Positions 49,801 to 57,683 of a stretch of DNA of 64,000 bases are shown here, piece after piece. The notes under the pieces were generated by a model that saw only the letters and a list, made by a program, of their open reading frames with translations, was not told where the DNA came from and did not search any database. The translations under genes were made by a program, and so were the position numbers. Numbering within the stretch: position 1 is the first letter of the stretch; the number at the start of each line of letters is the position of its first letter. The DNA is from Pseudarthrobacter naphthalenicus (lineage in GTDB: Bacteria > Actinomycetota > Actinomycetes > Actinomycetales > Micrococcaceae), in contig NZ_JARESG010000009.1 of assembly GCF_029076445.1 (NCBI RefSeq), positions 62,001-126,000 of the forward strand. The letters run 5' to 3'.

Positions 49801-49924
49801 CGTGGTGGGCCTCGTCAGCCATGTGGGGGAGATGAAGCAGCGCATCGGGACGCAGCTCCAGGTCCTGAAGGGAAGGAACGGCTCCACGCTCCGGATCTCC
49901 GATGCCGCCGAAGTGCTGGTGTGA
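46811..49924 (+). CDS. sbcC: Exonuclease subunit SbcC (Rad50-like SMC ATPase)
   Basis: 1037 residues. N-terminal half-ATPase with Walker A NGPTGAGKTSV, two long Ala/Glu-rich coiled coils divided by a zinc hook CPVC at residues 544-547, and C-terminal half with signature SGGESFMASLSLALGLADVVQ and Walker B DTLFVDEGFGSLDEQ. Pairs of molecules dimerise through the hook and hold SbcD. GTG start in the sbcD stop. High alanine content makes the reverse strand look open but it is not coding. Confidence 0.96.
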   Translation: MRIHRLSIAAFGPFAGTEEIDFDRLSAHGLFLLNGPTGAGKTSVLDAVCFALYGSVPGARQDAKRLRSDHAEPSLEPAVTCEFSAQGRHFEVTRSPAWDKPSTRGKNGFTTQQAKTLLRERIAGAWTDRSGRNDEAGAEITALLGMDREQFTRVVMLPQGDFAAFLRSKASDRLELLQKLFGTQRFEALEQELSARALAARNDVAKLNGDLELLASRAESEASSLADGSVTETAAADHVAPEPRGGEPAPEEPGARIGWLQAAVARRAAGLTAAAEAAAAASELASARLETETARHDRQRRLAAARERKAAVEGELPGLEMKAARLERHRGAEVLTGQLQAVRSSETQVRHAAGALEAAITLLRLAADEDPELGQLDLSAMDADGVADGAAALDVAGELNRIRSLLAVVEARLPDEERLHSLAARRTSLDTQQQQLSRTDAELGELLGNLRAEQFELTAGLQPLEVLASAAVLHAKEAAAAEELLDIVGRHQAAVKAQALAAQRHSASREFQLETKARWLDLREERLANAAAELAAQLAEGQPCPVCGSEEHPAPAKAAASALGLSQAEEAAQHTNEEAEAKLAADRTALGDANQLVAVLAGQGGDTPESEAAAAVAAARQAADQSRHAVNQVTELRQRMEAVAARIAAAEDARHAAAAELAQATTAAVEVAENLASLDQALSGLRGSHPSLARRLRSLQEAAATLEKAEEARNQLEKAKARAEEAHLELERALPDAGFGTAEEARAQLLAAAEAAALQAEVRAGYDEQARIAELFASEELVLAVQEAAAGPAVNDELLAGFKAAAAQASQAARDADLAAAMAARCVESLATIGSEYRQLADSAREPREQARLLTALAETAAGRGENTYRMSLNSYVLAARLEQVALAASERLVAMSDGRYLLQHSDARAARGAKSGLGLEVVDQWTGHRRDTATLSGGESFMASLSLALGLADVVQQESGGIQIDTLFVDEGFGSLDEQSLEQVMDALEGLRDGGRVVGLVSHVGEMKQRIGTQLQVLKGRNGSTLRISDAAEVLV

Positions 49925-49930
49925 TCCGGA

Positions 49931-49936
49931 TATAAT
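49931..49936 (+). promoter_or_regulatory. Consensus -10 box upstream of the MFS gene
   Basis: TATAAT, a perfect match, 7 bases after the sbcC stop. No convincing -35 accompanies it. Transcription would start near 49943, leaving ~33 bases of leader before a strong ribosome-binding site (GGGAGGAGGG) and an ATG at 49976. Confidence 0.5.
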
Positions 49937-49975
49937 CGGATGGTTACCGGGTTGCGTGCATCGGGAGGAGGGACG

Positions 49976-50092
49976 ATGCGCATGACTGAACGAGCCCGGA
50001 ATCTTGAACCCAACACCTCTGTCTTCCCTGTCAGCTTCAGCGGAAGCACCCGCGTCGCCAACTGCATCGAGTTCTCCGGCGGCCTGCGGTAG
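49976..50092 (+). CDS. 38-codon reading frame with strong translation signals before the MFS gene
   Basis: ATG at 49976 follows GGGAGGAGGG and reads 38 codons (begins MRMTERARNLEP, ends EFSGGLR) to TAG at 50090. From codon 12 on, about nine in ten codons end in G or C, as in real genes of this genome, while the overlapping MFS frame does so in only half. Either this is a leader peptide coupled to the MFS gene, or it is the true start of the MFS gene and a one-base frameshift lies near 50090. Confidence 0.4.
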   Translation: MRMTERARNLEPNTSVFPVSFSGSTRVANCIEFSGGLR

Positions 50093-51389
50093 CGCCACTG
50101 ATCCGGCCCCTACCGTTCCGGCCGCCCCTGCTGCCCTGGCTCCCGCCGCCGGTTTGGCCGCACCGCCCGCCGGCCGCTTCGCCAGGCTGCCGCACCTCGC
50201 CGGCCGCAGTTTCATCCCGCTCGGCCTGTTTGCCCGGCTGCCTCTCGCCATGCTCACAGTGGGCACGCTCACCCTGGTCACCTCCGCCAGCGGCTCCTAT
50301 GCTGCCGGTGGCCTGGCAGCCGGTGCCGTGGGGATCGGCGCTGCCCTGGGCGCTCCGGCTTTCGGTGCCCTGGCAGACCGTCACGGGCAGCGGCCGGTCC
50401 TCCTGGTGGCCGCAGTGCTCAACGCCTTGGCCGTCCTGGGCCTGCTCGGTGCGGCCTGGCTGGCGGCCGAAGGGGCCCTTCCCGCCGCGCAGGTTGTGGC
50501 GGCCTTCCTCGCGGGGGCAACGTGTCCGCAGGTCGGCCCGCTGGCCCGCGTCCGCTGGATTGCGCTAACCTCCCGCAACAACGGCAAAGACAATGGCCGC
50601 GACCTGGACACCGCGTTGTCCTACGAGGGCACGGCCGATGAGCTGACGTTTGTCCTCGGCCCGGCGCTGGTGGGCATCCTCGCCAGCCTGGTTGCCCCGT
50701 GGCTGCCCCTCGCCCTGGCCGTGGTGATGACCCTTACCCTGGTTCCCGCGTTTGCCGTGCACCCCACCCAGAAGGCGGTGCCGTTGAAACGGGGCGGCGG
50801 CGCCCGCGCAGCGAGGATTCCGGCTGCCGTGGCCCTGCCCGTCCTGGCCATGGTGGCCATGGGCACCTTTTTCGGGTCCACCCAGACGGCCCTCAGTTCT
50901 TTTTCCGCCAGTTTCGCCACGTCCGAGCTTGCCGGGCTGCTCTATGCCGTCATGGGGTTAAGCTCGGCCGCTGCCGCCCTGTCGGTTGCCTACTGGCCCC
51001 GGAGCTTCAAACCCGTAGCCCGCTGGGTGGTCAGCGCAGCACTGATGGCGGGCCTCGCGCTGTTGCTGCTGGTGCCGGACTCGCTGGGCGGCATGGTGGC
51101 GGTGCTGCTGGTCCTTGGCCTGCCGGTGGGGCCCGTCATGGTTTCCGTGTTCACCATCGGCGGCATGGTTGGCCCGGCTGAGCGACTCGGGACGGTAATG
51201 ACCGCGCTGGCCAGCGGGATCGTGGCGGGCACGGCGCTGGGAGCGTTCCTCGCCGGACAGCTCGCCCAGACGCAGGGCTATACTGCTGCATTTGTGGTGC
51301 CGGTTGTTGCCGCGGCCTGCCTTTTGGTGCTCGGCGTGGCAACTGCCGCCCTGCTGCGGAGCCATCGGCCCCAAGAGGCGCGGGACTAG
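50004..51389 (+). CDS. MFS transporter (start uncertain)
   Basis: Up to 461 residues, twelve membrane helices. Conserved parts begin at RSFIPLGLFARLPLAMLTVG; the MFS loop signature GALADRHGQRPVLL follows helix 2. The family includes drug and sugar exporters; substrate unknown. In this frame the first possible start is a TTG at 50004 without ribosome-binding site, and the first ~60 residues are Pro/Ala/Ser-rich. The good promoter, ribosome-binding site and ATG upstream belong to another frame (49976), so the N-terminus is in doubt. The stop overlaps that of the convergent phosphoribosyltransferase (CTAG). Confidence 0.82.
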   Translation: MNPTPLSSLSASAEAPASPTASSSPAACGSATDPAPTVPAAPAALAPAAGLAAPPAGRFARLPHLAGRSFIPLGLFARLPLAMLTVGTLTLVTSASGSYAAGGLAAGAVGIGAALGAPAFGALADRHGQRPVLLVAAVLNALAVLGLLGAAWLAAEGALPAAQVVAAFLAGATCPQVGPLARVRWIALTSRNNGKDNGRDLDTALSYEGTADELTFVLGPALVGILASLVAPWLPLALAVVMTLTLVPAFAVHPTQKAVPLKRGGGARAARIPAAVALPVLAMVAMGTFFGSTQTALSSFSASFATSELAGLLYAVMGLSSAAAALSVAYWPRSFKPVARWVVSAALMAGLALLLLVPDSLGGMVAVLLVLGLPVGPVMVSVFTIGGMVGPAERLGTVMTALASGIVAGTALGAFLAGQLAQTQGYTAAFVVPVVAAACLLVLGVATAALLRSHRPQEARD

Positions 51390-52033
51390 GTACGCAGGAA
51401 ACTGATGGCATCCTCATCGGTCAATTGCTCAAAATGCCGGTAGAAGCTTCCCACGGCGCGGAATTTACCCGGCAGGTGCAGGCAAAAAACCGCATCGCAA
51501 ACCTGGGACACGGCGGTGTAGGCCTCCACTGATCCGACGGGGGCTGCGGCCACTACAGTTCCTGCGCCGGAGGACCGGACCGCTTCCACGGCCGCGCGCA
51601 TCGTGGCCCCGGTGGCCAGCCCGTCGTCGACCAGGAGGACTGTCTTGCCGGTGAGATCGTGGCTGATCGCCGGATATGTTTCCGCCCGGCGGAGGAGCTC
51701 GGCACGCTCACGGGCCTCCACCACATCCAGCCACTCCTGGCGGACGCCGTGCTCAAGGACCTGGTCGATCAGGTGACGGTTGAGCAGCCGCACGATGCGC
51801 CCCCCGGACCACGCCAGGGCACCGAACGCAGTTTCATCGTGGCCCGGAATCCCGAGCTTCCTGACCAGGACGGCACCCAGGGGAAGATACAGGGCCTTGG
51901 CGGCTGCGGCCGCCACCGGAATGCCGCCACGGGCGAGTCCCAGCACTATGGCATCGGGGCGTTCGCGGAACTGCGTCAGCACCGACGCCAGCCGCTCACC
52001 GGCATCGGTGCGGTCTTCAAAACGCGTGTTCAT
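51386..52033 (-). CDS. Phosphoribosyltransferase family protein
   Basis: 215 residues. The PRPP-binding motif is VLLVDDGLATGATMRAAV; the N-terminal half has VLGLARGGIPVAAAAAKAL and VRKLGIPGHDETAFGALAWSGG, the pattern of ComF-like/erythromycin-esterase-linked phosphoribosyltransferases in actinobacteria and archaea. The substrate base is unknown. ATG start at 52033. It lies downstream of the broken serine hydrolase on the same strand. Confidence 0.88.
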   Translation of the reverse strand: MNTRFEDRTDAGERLASVLTQFRERPDAIVLGLARGGIPVAAAAAKALYLPLGAVLVRKLGIPGHDETAFGALAWSGGRIVRLLNRHLIDQVLEHGVRQEWLDVVEARERAELLRRAETYPAISHDLTGKTVLLVDDGLATGATMRAAVEAVRSSGAGTVVAAAPVGSVEAYTAVSQVCDAVFCLHLPGKFRAVGSFYRHFEQLTDEDAISFLRT

Positions 52034-52119
52034 TGGCCCCTCTTCGGCTGTTTTAGCCCCCGCTTCCAGCGTACCTTCTGCGGCCGCGGCGGGAACGGCT
52101 GTCCCGCGTTGGTCCGGAC

Positions 52120-52998
52120 TCAGAAGAGGGCGGCGGTCACGGCCGTGGTGATGTCGTGGATCAGTGCCGTCCGCTGTGGAACGTCATCCAAGCCCCCGCC
52201 TTTGGTGTAAACCACCAGCACGAAGCTCGCTGCGGATGTCGAGAGGATGGCGGCATCATGAAGTTCGCCGTCGAGGAGCCCGTACTTATGGAACACGGTC
52301 ACACCGGACGGGACGGCTGCCGGAATGAGGTCCTCAACGTTGGTGTCCTGCATGTAGGACAACAGCTGTTCCGTGTGTTCGGCGTTCAGGAGCCGGCCTT
52401 CGGAGAGTTCCGCCAGAAGGTGGGCCATGTCCGAGGTGGAGAGCGTGTTTACTTCAGGGTCGTACGCGATATCGAGGGAGGCCGCATAGGCTGAAAGCCC
52501 GGCCAGCCCCACGGCCTGCATGAGCAGGCTCCAGGAATCATTATTGCTGTCCTGGATCATGGACCGGAGCTGGAATCCCGAGGTGTAGGCGCCCAGTTCA
52601 TCGTCAAGCTAGGCCGAGCCATCCTCGACCAGACGGTAGTACGCCGCAGCGGTCAGGACCTTGGCCGTACTCGCTGCCTCGAACGGTTCCTCCACGCCGT
52701 ACTGATGCAGCTGGCCGCCAGCGGTATCCATCAGCGCCACCCCAACCTGGTACTGGCTGTTGGCGGCGATGATGGTTTCGATGGCGCTGCCGAGGCTGGC
52801 GTCAATGACGCCGGCACCTGCCCCGGCATCAGCTCCGACCGAAGCCCGCATTGCCCGGCCCGGCGACGGCACCGCATGTGCCAGGGTGTAGACGCCGGCG
52901 ATCAGGGCAACGGCGAGGAACGCGGCGACGGCCAGGAGCAGGGAGCGGCGCCTGGCAGCCGGGGCGCCGCGGGGGCGCAGCTTGTGTGGATCGTGCAT
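52120..52998 (-). pseudogene. Serine hydrolase (class A beta-lactamase-like) with in-frame amber stop
   Basis: One 293-codon frame interrupted only by TAG at 52609-52611. The first part has an N-terminal membrane anchor (RRRSLLLAVAAFLAVALIAGVYTL) and the SxxK active site in FEAASTAKVLTAAAYYRLVEDGSA; after the stop the same frame continues LDDELGAYTSGFQL, an SxN-like DSNNDSW, and a KTG-like VVYTKGGG. The family usually has Ser-Leu-Asp here, and TCG to TAG is a single change. So it is a nonsense-mutated gene, a sequencing error, or a read-through case. ATG at 52998 is taken as start. Confidence 0.82.
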
Positions 52999-53070
52999 GT
53001 GCCGATCCAAACAGGGCAACCTATGCGGGAGCTAAGAAACACCTGTCAGGCGGTCATACCCCAAGAACGT

Positions 53071-53898
53071 TCAGACCCCCAGGAAGGAGATGGCTCCCTG
53101 TTTGAAGACCCGGCTGGTAATGGCGTTGGTGTGGTTCCGGCCGGGCAGCACCAGCTGTTCGGTCATGGCGCCCGCCCGGAGGCCGAGTTCGGCAAGCTGG
53201 GCCATGGTGGCGGCCCGCTCGTCCTTGTCGCCGGCCACCAGGAGCATGGGCATGTGGGGCACGGCTTCGGCCGGGTCGAAGGGTTCAGCCTTGATGGCCT
53301 CCACCAGGGAAAGTAACGCGAAAATGTTGTTGCTGGGCAGGAGCATGGCCATCTTCAGCAGCCCGGCCGTGGATTCGTCCGCGATGGGCGTGCCGTCGGC
53401 CAGGTAGCGCTGCGCCGCAATCAGGTCGAACGAGGCCAGGGGATCGGCGATGTTCGGTCCGCCCAGGACCATCCGATGAACCAGTTCCGGCTGCGTGGCG
53501 CCAAATTCCCAGGCCAGCCGCGAGCCCAGCGAATAGCCCACGACGTCAACCCCGCTGGCGGGGTCACCTTCGTGCACGGGCCGCACACCGGCGTCGAACA
53601 CTATCTGCAGCAGGTCCGCGCGGATCCGGCTCGGCGAGTAGGAATCCAGGTCCTCCGGGGCGCCGCTGCGGCCGTGGCCCGGCAGATCCACGGTAATCAC
53701 GCGCCGGCCGGCGTCCCGGAAGGCCGCGATCCAGCCGGTGTCCTCCCAGTTCAGCTTGCTGGAGGAAGAAAACCCGTGGAGCAGCAGGACGGGCCGGAGC
53801 CCGGCATCGGCGTCCGGATCATGCACCTCAACGTAAAGCTGGGGGTCGGTGCCCTCCACGGTGTGCGAATGCATTTCGCCGGTGTGCCTGCCGCTCAT
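53071..53898 (-). CDS. Alpha/beta-hydrolase
   Basis: 275 residues. Oxyanion HGFSSSSKLNWED, RVITVDLPGHGRSGAPED, nucleophile elbow DVVGYSLGSRLAWEFG, acid in LLVAGDKDER and His in LPGRNHTNAI: a complete triad. The ATG at 53898 has GAGGA 9 bases upstream and is preferred over the upstream TTG. Close to haloperoxidase/epoxide-type hydrolases; substrate unknown. The serine hydrolase follows on the same strand after about 70 bases. Confidence 0.9.
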   Translation of the reverse strand: MSGRHTGEMHSHTVEGTDPQLYVEVHDPDADAGLRPVLLLHGFSSSSKLNWEDTGWIAAFRDAGRRVITVDLPGHGRSGAPEDLDSYSPSRIRADLLQIVFDAGVRPVHEGDPASGVDVVGYSLGSRLAWEFGATQPELVHRMVLGGPNIADPLASFDLIAAQRYLADGTPIADESTAGLLKMAMLLPSNNIFALLSLVEAIKAEPFDPAEAVPHMPMLLVAGDKDERAATMAQLAELGLRAGAMTEQLVLPGRNHTNAITSRVFKQGAISFLGV

Positions 53899-54026
53899 AA
53901 TGTCAGTCCTCGTCAAATACGGCGCTCAGGCTGACCCGGCGCTTCGGTGCGTCATCCTCGCACCACTTTACCTGCCTGCGGAACGTGCTCTTCAACAGCG
54001 GATTTCCGCGTCAGCGCCCGCCCAAC

Positions 54027-55406
54027 CTACTCGGGCCGGCGGGCGCGGGCGGCAACCCGGGCACCCACCCAGCAGGCGGCGGCGAGGCAGGTGACCAGGG
54101 CGAAGGTGCTCAGCAGTTGGATCCGGCTGCTTTCGGCGCTGAACCCGACGGCGAAGATCACCGCGAGCAATACCAGACCAAGCACTGTCAGGCCCGGGAA
54201 GCCCTTCATGCGCAGGGGCAGCCGGGTCCCGTCCCGGTCGGCCCGGCGCCGCAGAATCAGCTGTGAGACCAGGGCCGTGCCCCAGACCACCAGGCAGGTG
54301 GATCCGACAAGCTGGAAGAGGGCCGGCAGGATCCGGTCCGGGATCAGCAACTCCAGGACTGTGGCGAAGAAGCCGAAGGCCACCGACACGCCCACCGCAA
54401 TCACCGGCACGCTGGTGCCGTTGAGGCGGGCCAGGAAGCCGGGCGCCTCGCCGCGCTCCGCAAGCGAGTACACCATGCGGGAGGCGCCGTAGAGGTTCGC
54501 GTTCAGTGCGGAGAGAAGCGCGACGACGGCCACCAGGGTGATTGCCGTGCCCGCGCCGGGGATCCGGGCGGCGTCCAGCACGCCCGCGAAGGGGGATGCC
54601 AGCCCGCTTGAGGTGACCGGAAGGACGGCGGCAATAACAAAGACGGAGCCGATGTAGAAGATGAGGATGCGCCACAGGACGGTCCGCACCGCCCGGCCCA
54701 CACTGTGCTCCGGATCTTCGGTTTCCGCGGCCGCGACGGCCACGATTTCGGTTCCGCCGAAGGCGAAGATCACGACGAACAGCGCCGTCGCGATGCCGCC
54801 CAGCCCGGCAGGGGCAAAGTCGGAGGTGATGTTTGCCAGTCCCGGTGACGCGACGTCGGGGAGGATGCCCAGCAGGAGCGCTGCCCCGACGGCGAGGAAC
54901 AGGACGATGGCGAGCACTTTGAGGATGGCGAACCAGAACTCGAATTCGCCGAAGTTCCGGACTCCCGTGAGGTTGATGGCGGTGAAGACCACCATAAAGA
55001 TCAGCGCCAGGGCCCAGACCGGGATGACAGGCCAGACGGTAAAGAGCAGCCCTGCCGCACCGAGGGCCTCGGCGGCGATGACCACCACCAGCTGGAGCCA
55101 CCACAGCCAGCCGACGGTGGCGCCTGCCGTTTTGCCCAGGGCCTTTTCGGCGTAGACGGAAAACGCCCCGCTGCTGGGGTTTGCCGCCGCCATCTCGCCC
55201 AGGGCCCACATGACCAGGATGATCAGGGTTCCAGCCACCAGATAGGACACCAGCACGGCGGGTCCGGCCGCATGGACGCCGGCCCCGGATCCCAGGAACA
55301 GCCCTGCGCCGATGGCGCTGCCGAGGCCCATCATGGTGAGCTGCCGGGGTTTCATCGAGTGACCGAGGTGGGATACCGGCCGCGCTGCTGTGGACTTCGA
55401 TGTCAT
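54027..55406 (-). CDS. Amino-acid permease (APC superfamily, AAT type)
   Basis: 459 residues, twelve membrane helices. Opens with HSMKPRQLTMMGLGSAIGAGLFLGSG (the substrate-binding GSAIGAG of helix 1); later GEMAAANPSSGAFSVYAEKALG, FAFGGTEIVAVAAAETEDP and NANLYGASRMVYSLAERGEAP, typical for GABA/proline/aromatic amino-acid:H+ symporters. ATG at 55406 has AAGAAGG upstream. Which amino acid is carried is unknown. Divergent from the NAD operon. Confidence 0.93.
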   Translation of the reverse strand: MTSKSTAARPVSHLGHSMKPRQLTMMGLGSAIGAGLFLGSGAGVHAAGPAVLVSYLVAGTLIILVMWALGEMAAANPSSGAFSVYAEKALGKTAGATVGWLWWLQLVVVIAAEALGAAGLLFTVWPVIPVWALALIFMVVFTAINLTGVRNFGEFEFWFAILKVLAIVLFLAVGAALLLGILPDVASPGLANITSDFAPAGLGGIATALFVVIFAFGGTEIVAVAAAETEDPEHSVGRAVRTVLWRILIFYIGSVFVIAAVLPVTSSGLASPFAGVLDAARIPGAGTAITLVAVVALLSALNANLYGASRMVYSLAERGEAPGFLARLNGTSVPVIAVGVSVAFGFFATVLELLIPDRILPALFQLVGSTCLVVWGTALVSQLILRRRADRDGTRLPLRMKGFPGLTVLGLVLLAVIFAVGFSAESSRIQLLSTFALVTCLAAACWVGARVAARARRPE

Positions 55407-55431
55407 GCGTGTAAACCTTCTTGGGGATAGG

Positions 55432-55451
55432 GGTCCCCTCAAAAAGGGACC
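55432..55451 (-). promoter_or_regulatory. Hairpin in the permease leader
   Basis: GGTCCC/GGGACC stem with an 8-nt loop containing five U on the transcript, about 25 bases upstream of the permease start. Its role is unclear. Confidence 0.35.
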
Positions 55452-55491
55452 TCTTGAACTTACCCCCTTGGCCCGCGGTCCGGCGAAACAT

Positions 55492-55520
55492 TTGGAATCA
55501 GCGGAAAGTGGTCGTAAAAT
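55492..55520 (+). promoter_or_regulatory. Promoter of the NAD de novo operon
   Basis: -35 TTGGAA (55492-55497), 17-nt spacer, -10 TAAAAT (55515-55520). Transcription would start near 55527, at the edge of the palindrome described next. Confidence 0.7.
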
Positions 55521-55527
55521 CAGTTCT

Positions 55528-55540
55528 AGTCAAAATGACT
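55528..55540 (+). promoter_or_regulatory. Candidate NrtR operator
   Basis: Perfect palindrome AGTCA-AAA-TGACT placed at the predicted transcription start of nrtR-nadABC. A dimeric winged-helix repressor bound here would block initiation. Assignment to NrtR is inference from position and symmetry. Confidence 0.5.
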
Positions 55541-55597
55541 TTAACTCGATCACGGGCCGCCGGCCCGGTGCGCGCAGGAGACGGAGGGTGAGCCGGT

Positions 55598-56308
55598 ATG
55601 TACCTGAGTTCGGCCAACGTCTCCGAACGTGCCACGGCGGCCCCGCTGCTTGCCATCTCCACCGTCATCTTCGCCCTGCGCCCGAGCGAGTCCTCGGGCC
55701 GGCCCACGCTGTGGATTCCGCTGGTCCGCCGGATCCGTGAGCCGTACAAGGGTCTGTGGGCCCTCCCCGGCGGACCCCTGGCGCACAACGAATCGCTCCA
55801 GGATGCGGCGTCGCGGAACCTGCAGGAGACCACTGGCCTGGCCCCGAGCTACGTGGAGCAGCTCTACGCATTCGGCGGCCTGCACCGCTCGCCTTCTCAG
55901 CGCGTGGTGTCGATCGTCTACTGGGCGTTGGTGCAGCCCACCGAAGCCGCCCTCGCCGACGAATCGGAGAACGTGAAGTGGTTCCGCGCGGACAAGGTAG
56001 GCGAGCTCGCGTTCGACCACAACGCCATTGTGGACTACGCGCTCCGGCGGCTGCGGAACAAGCTGGCCTACGGCTCGGTGGCCTACCACTTCCTGGGCGA
56101 ATACTTCACCCTTGCCCAGGTTCGCGAAGTTTACGAAGCCGTCCTCGACACCCGGCTGGACCCGGCGAATTTCCGCCGCCAGCTCAAATCCACGCCGGAG
56201 ATCGAAGAGACCGGCGAATACCTCCAGGGCGGCAAACACCGGCCGCCACGCCTCTACCGCTTCACCGGCCGCCCCGGCCTCGACCCCGATAACAGGAGCA
56301 CACCATGA
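55598..56308 (+). CDS. nrtR: NrtR-type Nudix transcriptional regulator of NAD synthesis
   Basis: 236 residues: N-terminal Nudix fold (~15-150) and C-terminal winged-helix DNA-binding domain (~155-230; EYFTLAQVREVYEAVL, NFRRQLKST, RPPRLYRFTG). The Nudix box reads GGPLAHNESLQDAASRNLQETTG: the catalytic REUxEE is changed to RNLQET, so it probably binds rather than cleaves ADP-ribose derivatives. NrtR proteins repress NAD genes until such an NAD-derived ligand binds. Its stop overlaps the nadA start (ATGA), so it autoregulates with the operon. Databases may list it simply as a NUDIX hydrolase. Confidence 0.9.
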   Translation: MYLSSANVSERATAAPLLAISTVIFALRPSESSGRPTLWIPLVRRIREPYKGLWALPGGPLAHNESLQDAASRNLQETTGLAPSYVEQLYAFGGLHRSPSQRVVSIVYWALVQPTEAALADESENVKWFRADKVGELAFDHNAIVDYALRRLRNKLAYGSVAYHFLGEYFTLAQVREVYEAVLDTRLDPANFRRQLKSTPEIEETGEYLQGGKHRPPRLYRFTGRPGLDPDNRSTP

Positions 56309-57648
56309 GCAGCGTCAACACAGCCATCCAGCTGATCACGCGCGAGCAGGCCGACGCCGCAGCAGGTGCCGCCCGCCGCACCGCCGCAGGCATAGGCACA
56401 GGTACAGCCACGGCTACCTGCAGCCCTGCCTTGGCCAAGGGCCCATGGGAATACGACCTTGCCGAGGCGCTCGCCGGTGCTCCGGCCTACGGCCCCGGTG
56501 CGTCCAGCGCGGACGTTGCCCCCGCCGCAGCCCCCCGGCAGGGCCAACTGCCGGAGGAGTACAAACTGGCCAGTGACGCCGAGCTTGACGTCCGTATTCG
56601 CGCCGCCAAGGAAAAGCTCGGCGACCGTGCAGTGGTCCTGGGCCACTTCTACCAGCGCGACGAGGTCATCCAATACGCAGACTTCGTGGGTGACTCCTTC
56701 CAGCTCGCGAACGCCGCGCTCACCAGGCCCGACGCGGAGGCCATCATCTTCTGCGGCGTGCACTTCATGGCCGAGACTGCGGACATCCTTTCCACGCCGG
56801 AGCAGGCCGTCATCCTCCCCAACCTCGCCGCCGGGTGTTCCATGGCGGACATGGCGGACACGGACTCCGTGGAGGAGTGCTGGGAACAGCTGGAGGAGAT
56901 CTTCGGTACCGAGGCCGACGCCGAGGGGCGGGTTCCGGTCATTCCGGTCACCTACATGAATTCCTCCGCAGCCCTGAAGGCTTTCTGCGGCCGCAACGGC
57001 GGGATCGTCTGCACCTCCTCCAACGCGAAGCTGGTTTTGGAATGGGCCTTCGAACGGGGTCAGCGGGTCCTGTTCTTCCCTGACCAGCACCTGGGCCGCA
57101 ACACGGCCAAGGCCATGGGCGTGCCGCTGGAGCAGATGCCCATGTGGAACCCGCGCAAGGAACTCGGCGGCAACGACGAACAGGCCCTGCTGAACTCCCG
57201 CGTCATCCTGTGGCACGGCTTCTGCTCGGTCCACAAGCGCTTCAACGTGGGCCAGATCGAGAAGGCACGCGCAGAGTTCCCGGGCGTGAACGTGATTGTG
57301 CACCCCGAGTGCCCCATGGAGGTGGTGGACGCCGCCGATTCGGCCGGTTCCACCGACTTCATTAAGAAGGCCATCGCCGCGGCCACCGAACCCACCACGT
57401 TCGCGATCGGCACGGAGATCAACATGGTCAACCGCCTCGCCGCCGAATATCCGCAGCACACCATTTTCTGCCTGGACCCCGTGATCTGCCCCTGCTCCAC
57501 GATGTACCGGATCCACCCGGGCTACCTCGCCTGGGTGCTGGAGGAGTTCGTGGAAGGGCGAATCGTCAACCGCATCACCGTTGACGATGCCGTCCAGGAC
57601 AACGCCAAAATTGCGCTCGAGCGTATGCTCGCCGCCCGCCCCCTGTAG
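56305..57648 (+). CDS. nadA: Quinolinate synthase
   Basis: Condenses iminoaspartate with dihydroxyacetone phosphate to quinolinate, using a [4Fe-4S] cluster. 447 residues with a ~90-residue Ala-rich N-terminal extension, the long form typical of actinobacteria. Core: VVLGHFYQRDEVIQYADFVGDS, cluster cysteines in LAAGCSMADMA, ILWHGFCSVHKRF/HPECPMEVV and VICPCSTMYRIHP. Substrate comes from NadB, encoded next; the cluster may be built by the desulfurase at the operon end. Confidence 0.96.
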   Translation: MSSVNTAIQLITREQADAAAGAARRTAAGIGTGTATATCSPALAKGPWEYDLAEALAGAPAYGPGASSADVAPAAAPRQGQLPEEYKLASDAELDVRIRAAKEKLGDRAVVLGHFYQRDEVIQYADFVGDSFQLANAALTRPDAEAIIFCGVHFMAETADILSTPEQAVILPNLAAGCSMADMADTDSVEECWEQLEEIFGTEADAEGRVPVIPVTYMNSSAALKAFCGRNGGIVCTSSNAKLVLEWAFERGQRVLFFPDQHLGRNTAKAMGVPLEQMPMWNPRKELGGNDEQALLNSRVILWHGFCSVHKRFNVGQIEKARAEFPGVNVIVHPECPMEVVDAADSAGSTDFIKKAIAAATEPTTFAIGTEINMVNRLAAEYPQHTIFCLDPVICPCSTMYRIHPGYLAWVLEEFVEGRIVNRITVDDAVQDNAKIALERMLAARPL

Positions 57649-57683
57649 TCCGCCGCATCACCGGAAACCGAATCGAGCCTGCC

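Noticed and set aside
53992..55491. 499-codon frame overlapping the permease on the same strand
   Set aside because: Composition is Arg/Gly/Pro noise without membrane segments; the permease frame is clearly the coding one.
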